NCBI GenBank assembly: GCA_014695295.1
Contig: JACJNY010000025.1
Location: 1-64,000, forward strand
Reading direction: 5' to 3'
Length of the DNA: 64,000 nt
From: Microcoleus sp. FACHB-61
GTDB lineage: Bacteria > Cyanobacteriota > Cyanobacteriia > Cyanobacteriales > Microcoleaceae
Part shown: in pieces, positions 9,834-18,540 of the stretch
Numbering within the stretch: the stretch's first letter is position 1
How the letters are laid out: the number at the start of each line of letters is the position of its first letter
Notes under the pieces: generated by a model
Database searches by the model: none
Seen by the model: only the letters and a program-made list of their open reading frames with translations
What the model was told of the DNA's origin: nothing
Translations under genes and position numbers: made by a program

Positions 9834-10035
9834 TGTATAATTTACTTATCTAATTGTCAATGTCAGTTTTCGCTCAGTTTAGCGATCGCAAACTGAGTTT
9901 GTCAAGATCCGAGCAAAAAAGAGAAAATGATCGGGACAACAACTGCACGGCATACGGGAAAAGTCAGGCATAAATCATGCAAACTTAATCGTTCAGAATG
10001 CCACTCTCTTTTTTAGGTAAAAAAGTACACATTAA

Positions 10036-10647
10036 ATGATGACAAAGGATAGCACCATGATAGATAACATGGATGAAATTCCGTCAGGTGGGGTAGGTAT
10101 AAAAATTCTTGGCAAAATTGCCGATGAGCTAAGTTATACCCGCACATCTGACGGTCGAAACTGTCTGTTAATTGTAAAATATTATCAGCAGCCTGGTCTA
10201 GTACCATCCCAACCTAGCACTAAAGCTGGTATTTTTAAGCGGTCGCTCGATGTTTTAAACAGCTTTAATTTCGGGTTTCCCAAGCAACAAACTCGCCAAT
10301 CCGAGCCAAGTTCTAACCACCCCATTCAAAAATTTAGCCTTCAACAAAATACTGATATCCAGACTGTTGCTCAAGTTTTATTCTGGCTTGAACAGTTAGA
10401 TCCTCTATCAATTCCCGAAGCCGTTTTGCATCAGTTTAAACTGGCTGTGATTGAGGGGTTTACGAATGCTGTTCGCCACGCTCACAAAAATCTGCCCTTA
10501 GAAACTCCGATCGAGCTTGAAATAACCGTATTTAACGAACGCCTAGAACTCAAAATTTGGGATTTGGGAGAGCCTTTTGACCTCCAAGCGAAGTTGAAAG
10601 AAGAATTGTCAGTTAGTTGGAACGACCTGGGATTTATGCTTCACTAA
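10036..10647 (+). pseudogene. Permuted HATPase (anti-sigma-regulator-like) gene remnant
   Basis: The 203-residue frame holds the two halves of a serine-kinase-type HATPase in swapped order. Residues 12-50 match the usual C-terminal end (SGGVGIKILGKIADELSYTR, then DGRNCLLIVKYY). After a linker, residues about 100-190 match the usual N-terminal half, with N-box EGFTNAVRHAHK and G1 box IWDLGEPFD, but the chain then ends in a short unrelated tail instead of the GGxGI segment. The likely origin is a tandem duplication followed by deletion, leaving the tail of copy 1 and the head of copy 2. It is called a remnant because the next gene is clearly broken, but all fold elements exist, so a working circular permutant cannot be excluded. 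Confidence 0.7.
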
Positions 10648-10701
10648 AGCTGTTCTGTAATTGCCAGCTTGAAATTAACAAGTGAAAGAAACTTTTTTGT
10701 T

Positions 10702-11479
10702 ATGACTACTGATACGACTCCCAAGATTATCGTTTTGGATGATGACCCATCCATCCGCAATCTAGTTCATCTCCCAAGATTATCGTTTTGGATGATGACC
10801 CATCCGTCCCCAATCTAGTTCATCGTTTTTTAAATCAGAAATATCACGTAGGTTCGGCAGCAGATGGCGAGACGGCTTTAGCATTGTTTGAGCAATTAAA
10901 GCCACTGCTAGTTGCTCTCGATTGGAATTTGCCGGATACTACAGGCTACCACCTCTGCCAGGAAATGCAGCACAGCACCGTACTAATGTTTTTGCGATCG
11001 TGTTAAGCAGCCGCACAGACGAAGCTGATAAAGTTAAAGTTCTGTCCGCAGGTGCTGATGACTATATCTGCAAACCATTTGGACTGGCCGAGTTGGCAAT
11101 TCGTATAGAAGTTGTGTTGACACGCATGAGGCCTGTCACTCGATCGCGTATTGTATTCGATTGGTTCGCGATCGATTCAGCGCCTCGGGAAGCAACACTC
11201 AACGATCGCATTATCAAGTTAACAGCCTGGGAATTTAATATCTTGTATTTTTTTGCAAGTCATTCCGGCCAATCTTGGAGTCGCCAACAGCTAAGCGAAA
11301 CAATCTGGGGGTGGAACTGCGACGACACAGGAGAAAAGCAAATTTTTAGCGTGCATATCGGTCAGATTCGCAAGAAAATGATTGAAGTTGATGCTAGTGG
11401 GTCGCAGTTTATTAAAACTATTCGGGGTTACGGTTACAGGTTCGATCCGCCCGATCGCACGGCAATGGCAATTTACTAA
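10702..11479 (+). pseudogene. Frameshifted OmpR/PhoB-type response regulator
   Basis: The reading starts at ATG 10702 (MTTDTTPKIIVLDDDPSIRN) but a 53-base direct duplication (10718-10770 and 10771-10823) throws it out of frame and into a stop. The receiver resumes in a second frame to 11006 (LDWNLPDTTGYH, phosphoacceptor region), then a further indel near 10970-10990 moves the rest to a third frame: VLSSRTDEADKVKVLSAGAD, the conserved KPFG lysine, and a winged-helix DNA-binding domain ending in TIRGYGYRFDPP. Two independent lesions make this a pseudogene. It lies just after the permuted HATPase, and the two were probably a kinase-like/regulator pair. Confidence 0.88.
10718..10823 (+). repeat. 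53-bp tandem duplication inside regulator gene
   Basis: Two adjacent copies beginning CTCCCAAGATTATCG, 53 bases each, differing at two positions near the end. 53 is not a multiple of three, so the duplication causes the frameshift. The two substitutions suggest it is not brand new. Confidence 0.92.
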
Positions 11480-11499
11480 GCTCATCGGCATTAACCGCT

Positions 11500-11904
11500 T
11501 TATTTGGTGAAAAACCTATTTTCCCACCTGCCGTGGGGCAGCCAGATGCCTCCTAGGGAACGGACGCGATCGGGTAACATGAAGTATGCCCAAGCCGTGC
11601 CTAAAGGTTTGAGGTGCCGATCGAAGATTTCGATTTCCTGTCGCTGATATTCGTTTTGTGTCGGTTCCCGCAGCGGATGATAGTCTTCCAATCGGTCTAA
11701 ATCGTCCAAAATAGCCGAGTTTGCGAAACAGAGGAGAAAACCGCAGACTGTGCCATCTCCGGCCATCATCGCAGGATAGCCGATCGGCAGCGCAAAAAGT
11801 TGACCGCGGGCGATCGCGGGGCAAGCATCCACAACTTTTCCTTCGCAGTAGCGGAGGTAGTTGGACTCCCCGGGTTTGAGTGTGCCGTAGACAAAGACTT
11901 TCAT
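11500..11904 (-). CDS. Gamma-glutamylcyclotransferase (AIG2-like) family protein
   Basis: 134 residues with the family signature at the very start, VFVYGTLKPGE (residues 3-13), where the YGTL loop binds substrate. Next come the GQLFALPIGYPAMM strand, the likely catalytic acid region GFLLCFAN, and LDRLEDY. Family members cleave gamma-glutamyl amines or dipeptides to 5-oxoproline; the exact substrate here is unknown. Cytoplasmic, single gene, convergent with the regulator pseudogene. Start ATG 11904. Confidence 0.85.
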   Translation of the reverse strand: MKVFVYGTLKPGESNYLRYCEGKVVDACPAIARGQLFALPIGYPAMMAGDGTVCGFLLCFANSAILDDLDRLEDYHPLREPTQNEYQRQEIEIFDRHLKPLGTAWAYFMLPDRVRSLGGIWLPHGRWENRFFTK

Positions 11905-12024
11905 CGGGTAGGGCTTAACCGCTAGTTTTTGCTAACATAGATGGCTAAGCTAATAGTTTAAGTCTCGCGGGCGATCGCGACTGCAATCTTCCTAAATTTC
12001 GTTGTTTACCCTTTCTTATAATTC

Positions 12025-12624
12025 ATGACTCTAGCAGTTAGTCTTATTGCTTTTGGACTTCGGCCTTTGTACTTGAGCTCTTTCTTGCCGTCCCTGCCCC
12101 TGGACAGCTTGTTTTCGACTCAAGGGATTATGGTGATGCTGCTGGCCGCCTATGCGGGGGCGATGTGGATGTTTCTCACCAGTGCTCCGAAGGTACACAC
12201 GGTGATGGTATCGGATCTCGGACAAGCGAGGGAGTTCTATGAAGGTATGCTAAACCTGCCCGTAGCAGAAGTGCCGCTGCACTACTACTACAATTACGAG
12301 CAAAGTTTGGGAACAACTGGTATCGATCCGCTGTATTTGTCGCCGAATGTCGGGAGGGCAACGAGCTCTCAAACGATGGGGAGTCCGGATGGTTTGTGGT
12401 ATCAGTTGATGAAAAATACCCAACTGCACATTATTAGCGGCGCCGGTGCAGGGGAAAAAAATCGCCCGCGTCACGTTTGTTTCGATCGCGAATGTTTGGA
12501 TCAGCTATTGATGAGGGTACAAACTCGCGGCATTAGTTATAAAATTCGCCGGGAAAAGCCGCTGAATTTTTTAGTCAAGGATTACGATGGCCGGGTGATT
12601 GAAATGGCTGAGGTTAGTAATTAG
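12025..12624 (+). CDS. VOC (glyoxalase-like) protein with N-terminal membrane segment
   Basis: 199 residues. Two hydrophobic stretches in the first 55 residues (around 1-25 and 33-52) suggest membrane attachment. From about 57 on it shows a glyoxalase/bleomycin-resistance fold: VHTVMVSDLGQAREFYEGML at the start of the first beta-alpha unit, RHVCFD at the second, and the end NFLVKDYDGRVIEMAEV. VOC enzymes vary widely in chemistry, so no substrate can be assigned. A strong hairpin terminator lies 110 bases downstream. Confidence 0.75.
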   Translation: MTLAVSLIAFGLRPLYLSSFLPSLPLDSLFSTQGIMVMLLAAYAGAMWMFLTSAPKVHTVMVSDLGQAREFYEGMLNLPVAEVPLHYYYNYEQSLGTTGIDPLYLSPNVGRATSSQTMGSPDGLWYQLMKNTQLHIISGAGAGEKNRPRHVCFDRECLDQLLMRVQTRGISYKIRREKPLNFLVKDYDGRVIEMAEVSN

Positions 12625-12630
12625 ATAAGA

Positions 12631-12670
12631 CTCGGCGGTTGAAACCGATCCTACACAAACTTTGGTTCCC
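12631..12670 (+). repeat. Dispersed repeat CTCGGCGGTTGAAACCG, copy 1
   Basis: The segment CTCGGCGGTTGAAACCG followed by a conserved CTACACAAACTTT-like part recurs at 17859-17899 and, truncated, at 18596-18613. The three copies share orientation and lie between genes. Confidence 0.7.
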
Positions 12671-12733
12671 GCAGAGAGGAATCAAACAATAAAACGGCTA
12701 TTAAAGCCGAATTGGGTATTACATCCCAAGTTA

Positions 12734-12764
12734 GAAACCCGGTTTATCTAAAAAACCGGGTTTC
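12734..12764. terminator. Strong bidirectional terminator hairpin
   Basis: GAAACCCGGTTT (12734-12745) pairs perfectly with AAACCGGGTTTC (12753-12764) over a 7-base loop between convergent genes. The same AAACCCGGTTT core occurs at 15882-15946 and 46067-46128. Confidence 0.8.
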
Positions 12765-12771
12765 TTGTTTG

Positions 12772-14049
12772 TCAATTAATCTTTGCTTTCGCGCTAGATT
12801 TTTCAGATGCGGCAGCTTCCTTTATCTCTGAAATCGCTTTCCGGCTGAAAATTTGGAAGTAGAGAGAAACAAAAAACTCTTTAACTGGAAAAACGATAAA
12901 AGTCAAAGGATTAATTGTCACGATGATATTGCGGGCATCACCTTTAGCTTGTTTGACAACTTGCTGCGCTACCCAATCTGGAGACATAATGCCGATCGGG
13001 TTTAAGTTGCTTTTAAACGGCCCTAAAATCAGTTTGCGAACGATGCAGGGTGCGTCTAGCCGGCGCAGGGTGACTAAATCTCCGAGGGCGCGCTTGCTGA
13101 GTTCGTACAGGGGACTGACAGCGGGAATTACTTCTGCTTCTGAAGTGTTGATCCAGACTTCTTTGCAAGCGATGTTTTCGTTAGTGCGGACTGTTAAGAA
13201 AAAGAGTTCCATCAGCCGCCACGCGGAAAAAGTGTTAATTTCGTATGAGTTGGCGATCGCCTCTCCTGTTCTTTCTCGCTGTACGTTAATCCCGTGATTG
13301 ATGACGAGAATATCGATTTTTTCTAACAATAGGGCTAAGTCTGCCTCTTGGCCAGCTTGCCAAGTTACGGTTTTTACAGGTAAATTTTCGCCGTCTAGAT
13401 CCAAAGTAATTTCCTCATTTCCCGATGAGAGGGCGATCACTTTTGCACCAGCTTTGTGCAGGTGTTTGAGTAGCAAACGCCCTAAAGTTCCCGATGCACC
13501 GGTGACGGCTACAGTTTTGCCTTTGAGAGAAAGTGCTGTACCCATAAGTTTATCTATTAAGGTGAAAGTACCGCAATAGTAAGCATTTTGATTGTCGAAG
13601 TGATGCCGCCAGTGATAAGGTTTATTAACTAACCACTTGCCAGGGGGAGTAAGGAAATCTCCCGGTTGGTGGGTTATGTCGGTTAATTCGTCTGCACCTT
13701 TGATGCCGCACGCGCGGGCGATCGCGCTCAACAAAAAGCCTAAAGTATAAATACAACCTGCTGCTGCACCCCAGTGGTATTCCGGCAGCCCAAAATAGGC
13801 TACAACCCACAGCAACAAGCCCAAAACCATCATCGCCGCACCTTCGGGCACGTCGTGACGCCAGTGTGCTTGCTTGTAAATTGTCTCGCTGACGGCGGTT
13901 AAATTCGGGCGGAAAACGCGGTGATGCCAAGTGTGCAGCTTTTGCAGGGGTGTCCAATAATGGGACACGACGTGATAAAAGTCTCGTATTATTTCTGCCC
14001 AGCAGACAGAAGCTATTGCCACAGCGCCGACTATCCAGTAATTTACCAT
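12772..14049 (-). CDS. Bifunctional sterol desaturase-like / short-chain dehydrogenase
   Basis: A 425-residue fusion. The N-terminal 170 residues are a membrane-bound di-iron hydroxylase/desaturase-like part with His boxes HVVSH (26-30), HTWHH (39-43) and HWRHH (146-150) and hydrophobic helices between (about 71-115). The C-terminal part from about 177 is an SDR with the cofactor loop TGASGTLG (183-190), NHGIN, and a YELSK catalytic pair. Fusions of this type are common in cyanobacteria; the natural substrate is not known, with a hydroxylation-oxidation cascade on a lipid or carotenoid being one possibility. The C-terminus is Lys/Ala-rich. Start ATG 14049. Confidence 0.88.
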   Translation of the reverse strand: MVNYWIVGAVAIASVCWAEIIRDFYHVVSHYWTPLQKLHTWHHRVFRPNLTAVSETIYKQAHWRHDVPEGAAMMVLGLLLWVVAYFGLPEYHWGAAAGCIYTLGFLLSAIARACGIKGADELTDITHQPGDFLTPPGKWLVNKPYHWRHHFDNQNAYYCGTFTLIDKLMGTALSLKGKTVAVTGASGTLGRLLLKHLHKAGAKVIALSSGNEEITLDLDGENLPVKTVTWQAGQEADLALLLEKIDILVINHGINVQRERTGEAIANSYEINTFSAWRLMELFFLTVRTNENIACKEVWINTSEAEVIPAVSPLYELSKRALGDLVTLRRLDAPCIVRKLILGPFKSNLNPIGIMSPDWVAQQVVKQAKGDARNIIVTINPLTFIVFPVKEFFVSLYFQIFSRKAISEIKEAAASEKSSAKAKIN

Positions 14050-14122
14050 GCTCGCACCAGTTTGAAATTTGAGATATTAGATATTGTCTGCTTTGAAAGA
14101 TAACTCAAAATGGCTTTTATTG

Positions 14123-14746
14123 CTAGTGTGGAAGTTTACTCAGGCGTTTTAAAATCTGCAAAACTCGGTACAATTCATTGCCGGGATTGGAAATAACAAA
14201 TTCAGCCGATCGGGCATACTGGGGAGTTTCCCCTCTAACTAACTTCACAAAAGAGAAGTTAGCACCTGTAGAAATCATGCCAAAAGTAGGAGTTTCAGGA
14301 TTGGGATCTGCCAGCATATATGTCAGGAGTTGGGCAAGTGCTTCGTCAGTTGAAAACGAAAGTTGTTTTGATTCAATTACTGTCACCCACAAGTTGGCTT
14401 TCATAATTAGGATATCTATTCTGCCTTCGATGATTCTGCCTTCGTCTTCTTCTTGAATGGCTATAGACTTTTCGGCTTTAACTTGAAAAGGAGACTCATA
14501 CAGACCGGCAATAAACAAAATAGGGCTGATGATTGTTAGCTTGACTGCATTTTCCAATACAGGCGGGGTGTCTACCAAGTTGAAGTATATGTCTTGGACG
14601 CGATCGAGCAATTGTTTTTCTGAGTCTGTTACTTCGGGTAAGTTTTCTTGCCATTCTCGGAAAAATTCGCTGTTGCGAACTCGCTGCAAGCCGAAGTTAT
14701 CAATTAGATAGCGGAGGTTGATGTCTCTAGCTTGAAGTTTTTGCAT
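14123..14746 (-). CDS. Type I restriction R-subunit-like nuclease protein
   Basis: 207 residues resembling the N-terminal nuclease domain of type I restriction HsdR proteins but with no helicase part and no hsdS/hsdM nearby. A PD-(D/E)XK core is visible: EGRIDILI with D111, then VIESKQ with E125 and K127. Such stand-alone proteins are frequent in cyanobacteria and are often multi-copy. It may act in defence or repair; neither is shown. Start ATG 14746; single gene. Confidence 0.75.
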   Translation of the reverse strand: MQKLQARDINLRYLIDNFGLQRVRNSEFFREWQENLPEVTDSEKQLLDRVQDIYFNLVDTPPVLENAVKLTIISPILFIAGLYESPFQVKAEKSIAIQEEDEGRIIEGRIDILIMKANLWVTVIESKQLSFSTDEALAQLLTYMLADPNPETPTFGMISTGANFSFVKLVRGETPQYARSAEFVISNPGNELYRVLQILKRLSKLPH

Positions 14747-14866
14747 TATTTTAGCAGAATTTATATGGTTGTCAATAAGTTTAGCATAATTGGATTTTTA
14801 ACCGCAGATGAACGCAAATGAACGCAGATGAAATTCCGAGTAAGTTAATTTTGCTGAGATGTCTGT

Positions 14867-15763
14867 TCATGAGGATTTGTGATTGGCAATTCGTTGTTTT
14901 TGTCCAGCTTGCATTTGCAACAATTGCGGCACGGTGACAAAACGATATCCCTGCTGTTTGAGTTTGGGAATAATTGCAGATAGCGCCTCGACTGTTTGCT
15001 GGCGATTGCCGCCGCCGTCGTGCAACAATACGATCGCCCCCGATGTCGCTTGGGATAGCACGCTACGGGCGATCGCAGCCGCCGGAGGTTGCAGAAAGTC
15101 TTTAGGATCGATCGACCAGATGACGACTACATAATTTTTCTTTTTAGCGTAATCTGCTAAACCGTTATTTAAGCGGCCGCCGGGCGGGCGAAACAAGAAA
15201 CTTTTTGCGCCAGTCGATCTATAAATATGAACCCCAGTATTATCAATTTCATCCGATGCTGTTTTTTCGGTAACATTGTGAGAATAGTGATGCCAAGTAT
15301 GGTTGCCGATCGCATTTCCCGCTTGCACAACTCTTTTCGCAATTTCTGGATACTCCCGCAAATTTGCACCCAAGCAGAAAAATGTGCCCACAACTTGATG
15401 TTTGTGCAAAACTTCTAATATTTTCAAAGTTTCAGGCGTTGGGCCATCGTCAAATGTCAGGGCGATAACTTTTGAGTTGTTAATACTTGCTTTATAAACA
15501 ATTTGGCTGCGAAATTGCGCGGGCGGTGCGAAGACTAAAGGTTGTTCGGGAGGTTTGGGAGAGGGAGTTGCGGAGGGAGAAGGGGGTGTTTGTAGTTTTC
15601 GGGGTTTCAGCAGGTTTGGCGGAGGATTTTCAACGGGTGCGATCGGTATTAGCGGATTTGAATTGGCGGTTTTTCTGTTTTCCCACAACAGAGAAATTGT
15701 GAAGATCAATCCGATAAGTATAACGGTTTTAATAACCCGTTTTTTATTGACTTTGGGACTCAT
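14867..15763 (-). CDS. Polysaccharide deacetylase (NodB homology), membrane-anchored
   Basis: 298 residues. An N-terminal hydrophobic helix (about 10-26) anchors or exports the protein, followed by a Pro-rich linker to about 80. The carbohydrate esterase 4 domain has motif 1 TFDDGP (103-108, with the catalytic aspartate and metal aspartate), motif 2 HTWHH (metal ligands H155 and H159) and motif 3 RPPGG. Motif 5 LLHDGGG is present near the end. It probably removes acetyl groups from peptidoglycan or an exopolysaccharide. The gene stands alone. The ATG at 15763 is the start. Confidence 0.92.
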   Translation of the reverse strand: MSPKVNKKRVIKTVILIGLIFTISLLWENRKTANSNPLIPIAPVENPPPNLLKPRKLQTPPSPSATPSPKPPEQPLVFAPPAQFRSQIVYKASINNSKVIALTFDDGPTPETLKILEVLHKHQVVGTFFCLGANLREYPEIAKRVVQAGNAIGNHTWHHYSHNVTEKTASDEIDNTGVHIYRSTGAKSFLFRPPGGRLNNGLADYAKKKNYVVVIWSIDPKDFLQPPAAAIARSVLSQATSGAIVLLHDGGGNRQQTVEALSAIIPKLKQQGYRFVTVPQLLQMQAGQKQRIANHKSS

Positions 15764-15881
15764 CAGGTATAGGATTTATTTTGAACAATCTCATTATGCC
15801 TGATTGTTATGCCAGCTTAAAAGTTGGGTAAATTATTTTTTTTTGCGAAAGGTCGATCGCACTAAAGCAAGACTGAAGCAA

Positions 15882-15946
15882 AAACCGGGTTTTTTTAGGC
15901 AAATCAATCGTGGTTCGCCGCTGATTCCGATAGAAAAACCCGGTTT
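15882..15946. repeat. AAACCCGGTTT-type inverted repeat
   Basis: AAACCGGGTTTTT (15882-15894) is the exact reverse complement of AAAAACCCGGTTT (15934-15946), with 39 bases between. It shares its core with the hairpins at 12734 and 46067, so it looks like a dispersed palindromic element. It lies upstream of the divergent deacetylase and downstream of the GH10-like gene. Confidence 0.75.
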
Positions 15947-16027
15947 ATCGATCAAAAATCTACCCTTTCAGGCTCTTTCCGCGACCATAAAACAAGGTGA
16001 GCACACCCTGTGCGTTCCGGAATGTAT

Positions 16028-17671
16028 CTAGAATCGGCAAGTTTGCCGTGCCCTTTCATCCTCCGGTTCTTGCCACCCAAAAGCAAAATGACTCACCGCA
16101 TTAATTTGCGGCGTCGCCGAGCGAATTGCCCGCATTTGAATCTCCAAAGACGGCCGATTTCTCAGAGGTTTTCCCCAATCTCCAGCAATGGCAGGAATAA
16201 TTTTTGCTCCCGCAGGCGCTAAACTCACTGTCCGCTGCACCTGTGGCACAATGCAGCTTACATCCCCACAATTTCCGTAAGACATGGCGTGGAATTCCAC
16301 AGCAGCCGGAAATGTGTCCCAAGGCTGCAATCTCGAATCATATCCCCCTTGATTTATCGCTTGATTTGCAGTTGGAAAAAACACCGCTCCTACAGGAATT
16401 CCCATCCTTTGAGCGGGTTGAATTGCTATTCCCAAAAATTCTAAAATCCCTTGGACTGCGTGAGCTACACTCAGTTTCCAGAGGTCTTTTTGCAGAATTC
16501 CGGTATCGGGAAGCGGCGGTGTCGGTTTTGATGTGGGAGTTGCAGGGTTTGGTTTGTTAGCGGCGGGAGTTGTTGAGGCCGATCTTGATACGGCATTCTC
16601 CCTTCTAGAAGGTGGAGTTGCTACTGATATCTGCCGCGGAATTCGACCCTGCCAAAGAGGTTCTTGCTCAGTTGGATACTGTTTGACTACTGCTTGAACG
16701 TCATTAGGATTGATAAATCCCCTAGTCAAATATCGCTGAATTAAATCTCGCCCTTGCTGATTGTTAGCCCGCTGCAAAAGAACTTGTTGCGATGCTGGGC
16801 CGTAAATCCACAAGTCTTGAACTTTGGTAGCAACTGAAGCGGGCCCGACGCCCCGTAGATAGCGAATGTAGTCGAATAACATTCCTTGCGGCTTGCGCTT
16901 GACTATTTGATTTACTAACAAAGTATAGTCTTGTCTCGCTTGCGGGTTGTAGGGGTCGATAAAGGCTTGATTGCCCGGAACTTCTCCGAAGTCCTCGTTA
17001 ATTGCTGCGCCTTCACTTACTGTTAAACTTGTCTGATTTTTACCGTTGATAGCGAGGGTTTGCTGTCTGTCGGGACGCTGAGCATAGCTATAGCCAAAGT
17101 TCATGGTAAACAACCAGGCGTATACTTTTAAACCTCGCTGTTTGCCTTTGGCGATCGCCTTTTCTAACAAGTCGTATTTCTCGTAACCGCGATTTCTCAC
17201 AACAGAAGGCCAAGCCGTAGGATTGTCTGCAACTGGTAGCAACACTTGACCGTCATAAAATGTTTCTATATAGACTTGGTTGTAGCCTTTATTCACAACT
17301 TTGTCTAATACCCGATCAATTTCTCCGGGTCTGACATCGCAGGGATACAAACGCAGCCAAACTGCTTGGGTTTCGGGCCAAGTTTTTTGGCGGCATTCTG
17401 CTATTTCCCGCGCGTGTTTGCTCAAAACAGCAAAATATGCTTGCTGAGATTCCGGTTTCCCTGACAGCGCGGCGCGGCGCAAGTCTTCTTTTTGATTTAC
17501 CTGTTCTTGGGATAATTGGCAATAGGCTGATGTTTCGGCAAAAGCTGGTTGATTTTCGATAAACGGCAAAACAAGCTGGCTGATGAAGCTACTGGTTAAA
17601 ACAGCAGTTACCGCACTTAAAAAGCGTCGCTGGTGTTGAAAATTCGCGATGCGAGTTGGTGCAATTTTCAT
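16028..17671 (-). CDS. Secreted family-10-like glycosyl hydrolase (DUF187/GHL10 type)
   Basis: 547 residues from the ATG at 17671, which gives a good signal peptide (hydrophobic core, then QPAFA cleavage near residue 45); a TTG at 17740 would add 23 residues before it. The TIM-barrel part starts with ETQAVWLRLYPCDVRP, continues GYNQVYIETFYDG and GLKVYAWLFTMNFG, then FIDPYNPQARQDY and MLFDYIRYLRG, the usual marks of bacterial GHL10 proteins. A Pro/Thr/Ser-rich linker (about 390-430) splits the barrel from a last block ending FAFGWQEPE. Likely acts on cell-wall or extracellular glycan in the periplasm. Substrate unknown. The DNA coding for the linker is A/C-rich. Confidence 0.82.
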   Translation of the reverse strand: MKIAPTRIANFQHQRRFLSAVTAVLTSSFISQLVLPFIENQPAFAETSAYCQLSQEQVNQKEDLRRAALSGKPESQQAYFAVLSKHAREIAECRQKTWPETQAVWLRLYPCDVRPGEIDRVLDKVVNKGYNQVYIETFYDGQVLLPVADNPTAWPSVVRNRGYEKYDLLEKAIAKGKQRGLKVYAWLFTMNFGYSYAQRPDRQQTLAINGKNQTSLTVSEGAAINEDFGEVPGNQAFIDPYNPQARQDYTLLVNQIVKRKPQGMLFDYIRYLRGVGPASVATKVQDLWIYGPASQQVLLQRANNQQGRDLIQRYLTRGFINPNDVQAVVKQYPTEQEPLWQGRIPRQISVATPPSRRENAVSRSASTTPAANKPNPATPTSKPTPPLPDTGILQKDLWKLSVAHAVQGILEFLGIAIQPAQRMGIPVGAVFFPTANQAINQGGYDSRLQPWDTFPAAVEFHAMSYGNCGDVSCIVPQVQRTVSLAPAGAKIIPAIAGDWGKPLRNRPSLEIQMRAIRSATPQINAVSHFAFGWQEPEDERARQTCRF

Positions 17672-17858
17672 GGGAGAATTGAATGAAGTTTTCGGGTTTA
17701 AATTGGGTGGCGATCGCATTTTGCCGATCGCGCTCCACAAGCAGCTACAAATTTTCTACTTTTGTCGGTTGACTTAGTTATGGCACAAGTCGATCGCACA
17801 ATGCAAATTCTGTCTGGCGGCTATTTAGCTCGAATAAGGGCGATCGGGCAAGATAACA

Positions 17859-17955
17859 CTCGGCGCTTGAAACCGCTGCTATACAAACTTTCGTCCCCCT
17901 AAGCGAAGGCTCGCAGCCACGCGCCTTCGCGGGCTCAAAAATAAAGGGGGTAAAA
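17859..17955 (+). repeat. Dispersed repeat copy 2 with hairpins
   Basis: CTCGGCGCTTGAAACCG plus the CTATACAAACTTT continuation match the element at 12631. Next to it CGAAGGC and GCCTTCG form a stem (about 17904-17930) inside an outer CCCCCT/AGGGGG pair. The block lies between the GH10-like gene and psb27. Confidence 0.6.
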
Positions 17956-18141
17956 AGCCCCAATTTGATATCATATCCAGTTCAATTTTTCAGTGTTTTT
18001 TCACTAAATGCTGCTGAAAAAAGCGCCAGGGTACAGTGGGCGCTAAAAGCAGTTGATATTTCTACTAAAAATTGTTAACACTCAAATATCAAGGATGAAA
18101 GATGAATTATTAAAATTTATCCTTTATCCTAAATTTTGAGA

Positions 18142-18540
18142 TTAAGCTCCTCTGTTGAGAGCAGCTTCTACTTGCTGAAATTCTGACTCAAGACGCTTTT
18201 TCAATTTTTCAGGAACGGGACGGTTTGGATAGGAACTGTAATGTCCTGCCAAAGAGTTTAATGCCGTGCGCATTGTCGTGAAAGATGCCAGCTTGGTAAG
18301 AGCGGGATCGCGGCGGTATTCAGCAAAAAAATCGTTGATACTTGTGCGAGCAGCGGCTTGAGCGGCTGCTTTTTCCGGCGTGCCCTCTGGCAAAGTGAGC
18401 GCTGTTCTCAAGCTGTTCACTAATGCTAATGTGTCTTGACCATAATCTCCACTCAGAGTGGCCGGAACATTGGTACAGCCCGCTATGCCGATCACAACAA
18501 CTAATACCAGGGCTAACAGACGGGAAATGTAATGCTTCAT
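18142..18540 (-). CDS. psb27: Photosystem II assembly lipoprotein Psb27
   Basis: 132 residues. The signal peptide ends in a lipobox (VIGIAGC, Cys 22), so the mature protein is a lipid-anchored lumenal factor. The mature part follows the family closely: DYGQDTLALVNSLR, ASINDFFAEYRRDPALTKL-like helix, SFTTMRTALNSLAGHYSSYP and the end PEKLKKRLESEFQQVEAAL. Psb27 binds CP43 in PSII assembly and repair intermediates and keeps the manganese cluster from assembling too early. Start ATG 18540. No operon partner. Confidence 0.95.
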   Translation of the reverse strand: MKHYISRLLALVLVVVIGIAGCTNVPATLSGDYGQDTLALVNSLRTALTLPEGTPEKAAAQAAARTSINDFFAEYRRDPALTKLASFTTMRTALNSLAGHYSSYPNRPVPEKLKKRLESEFQQVEAALNRGA

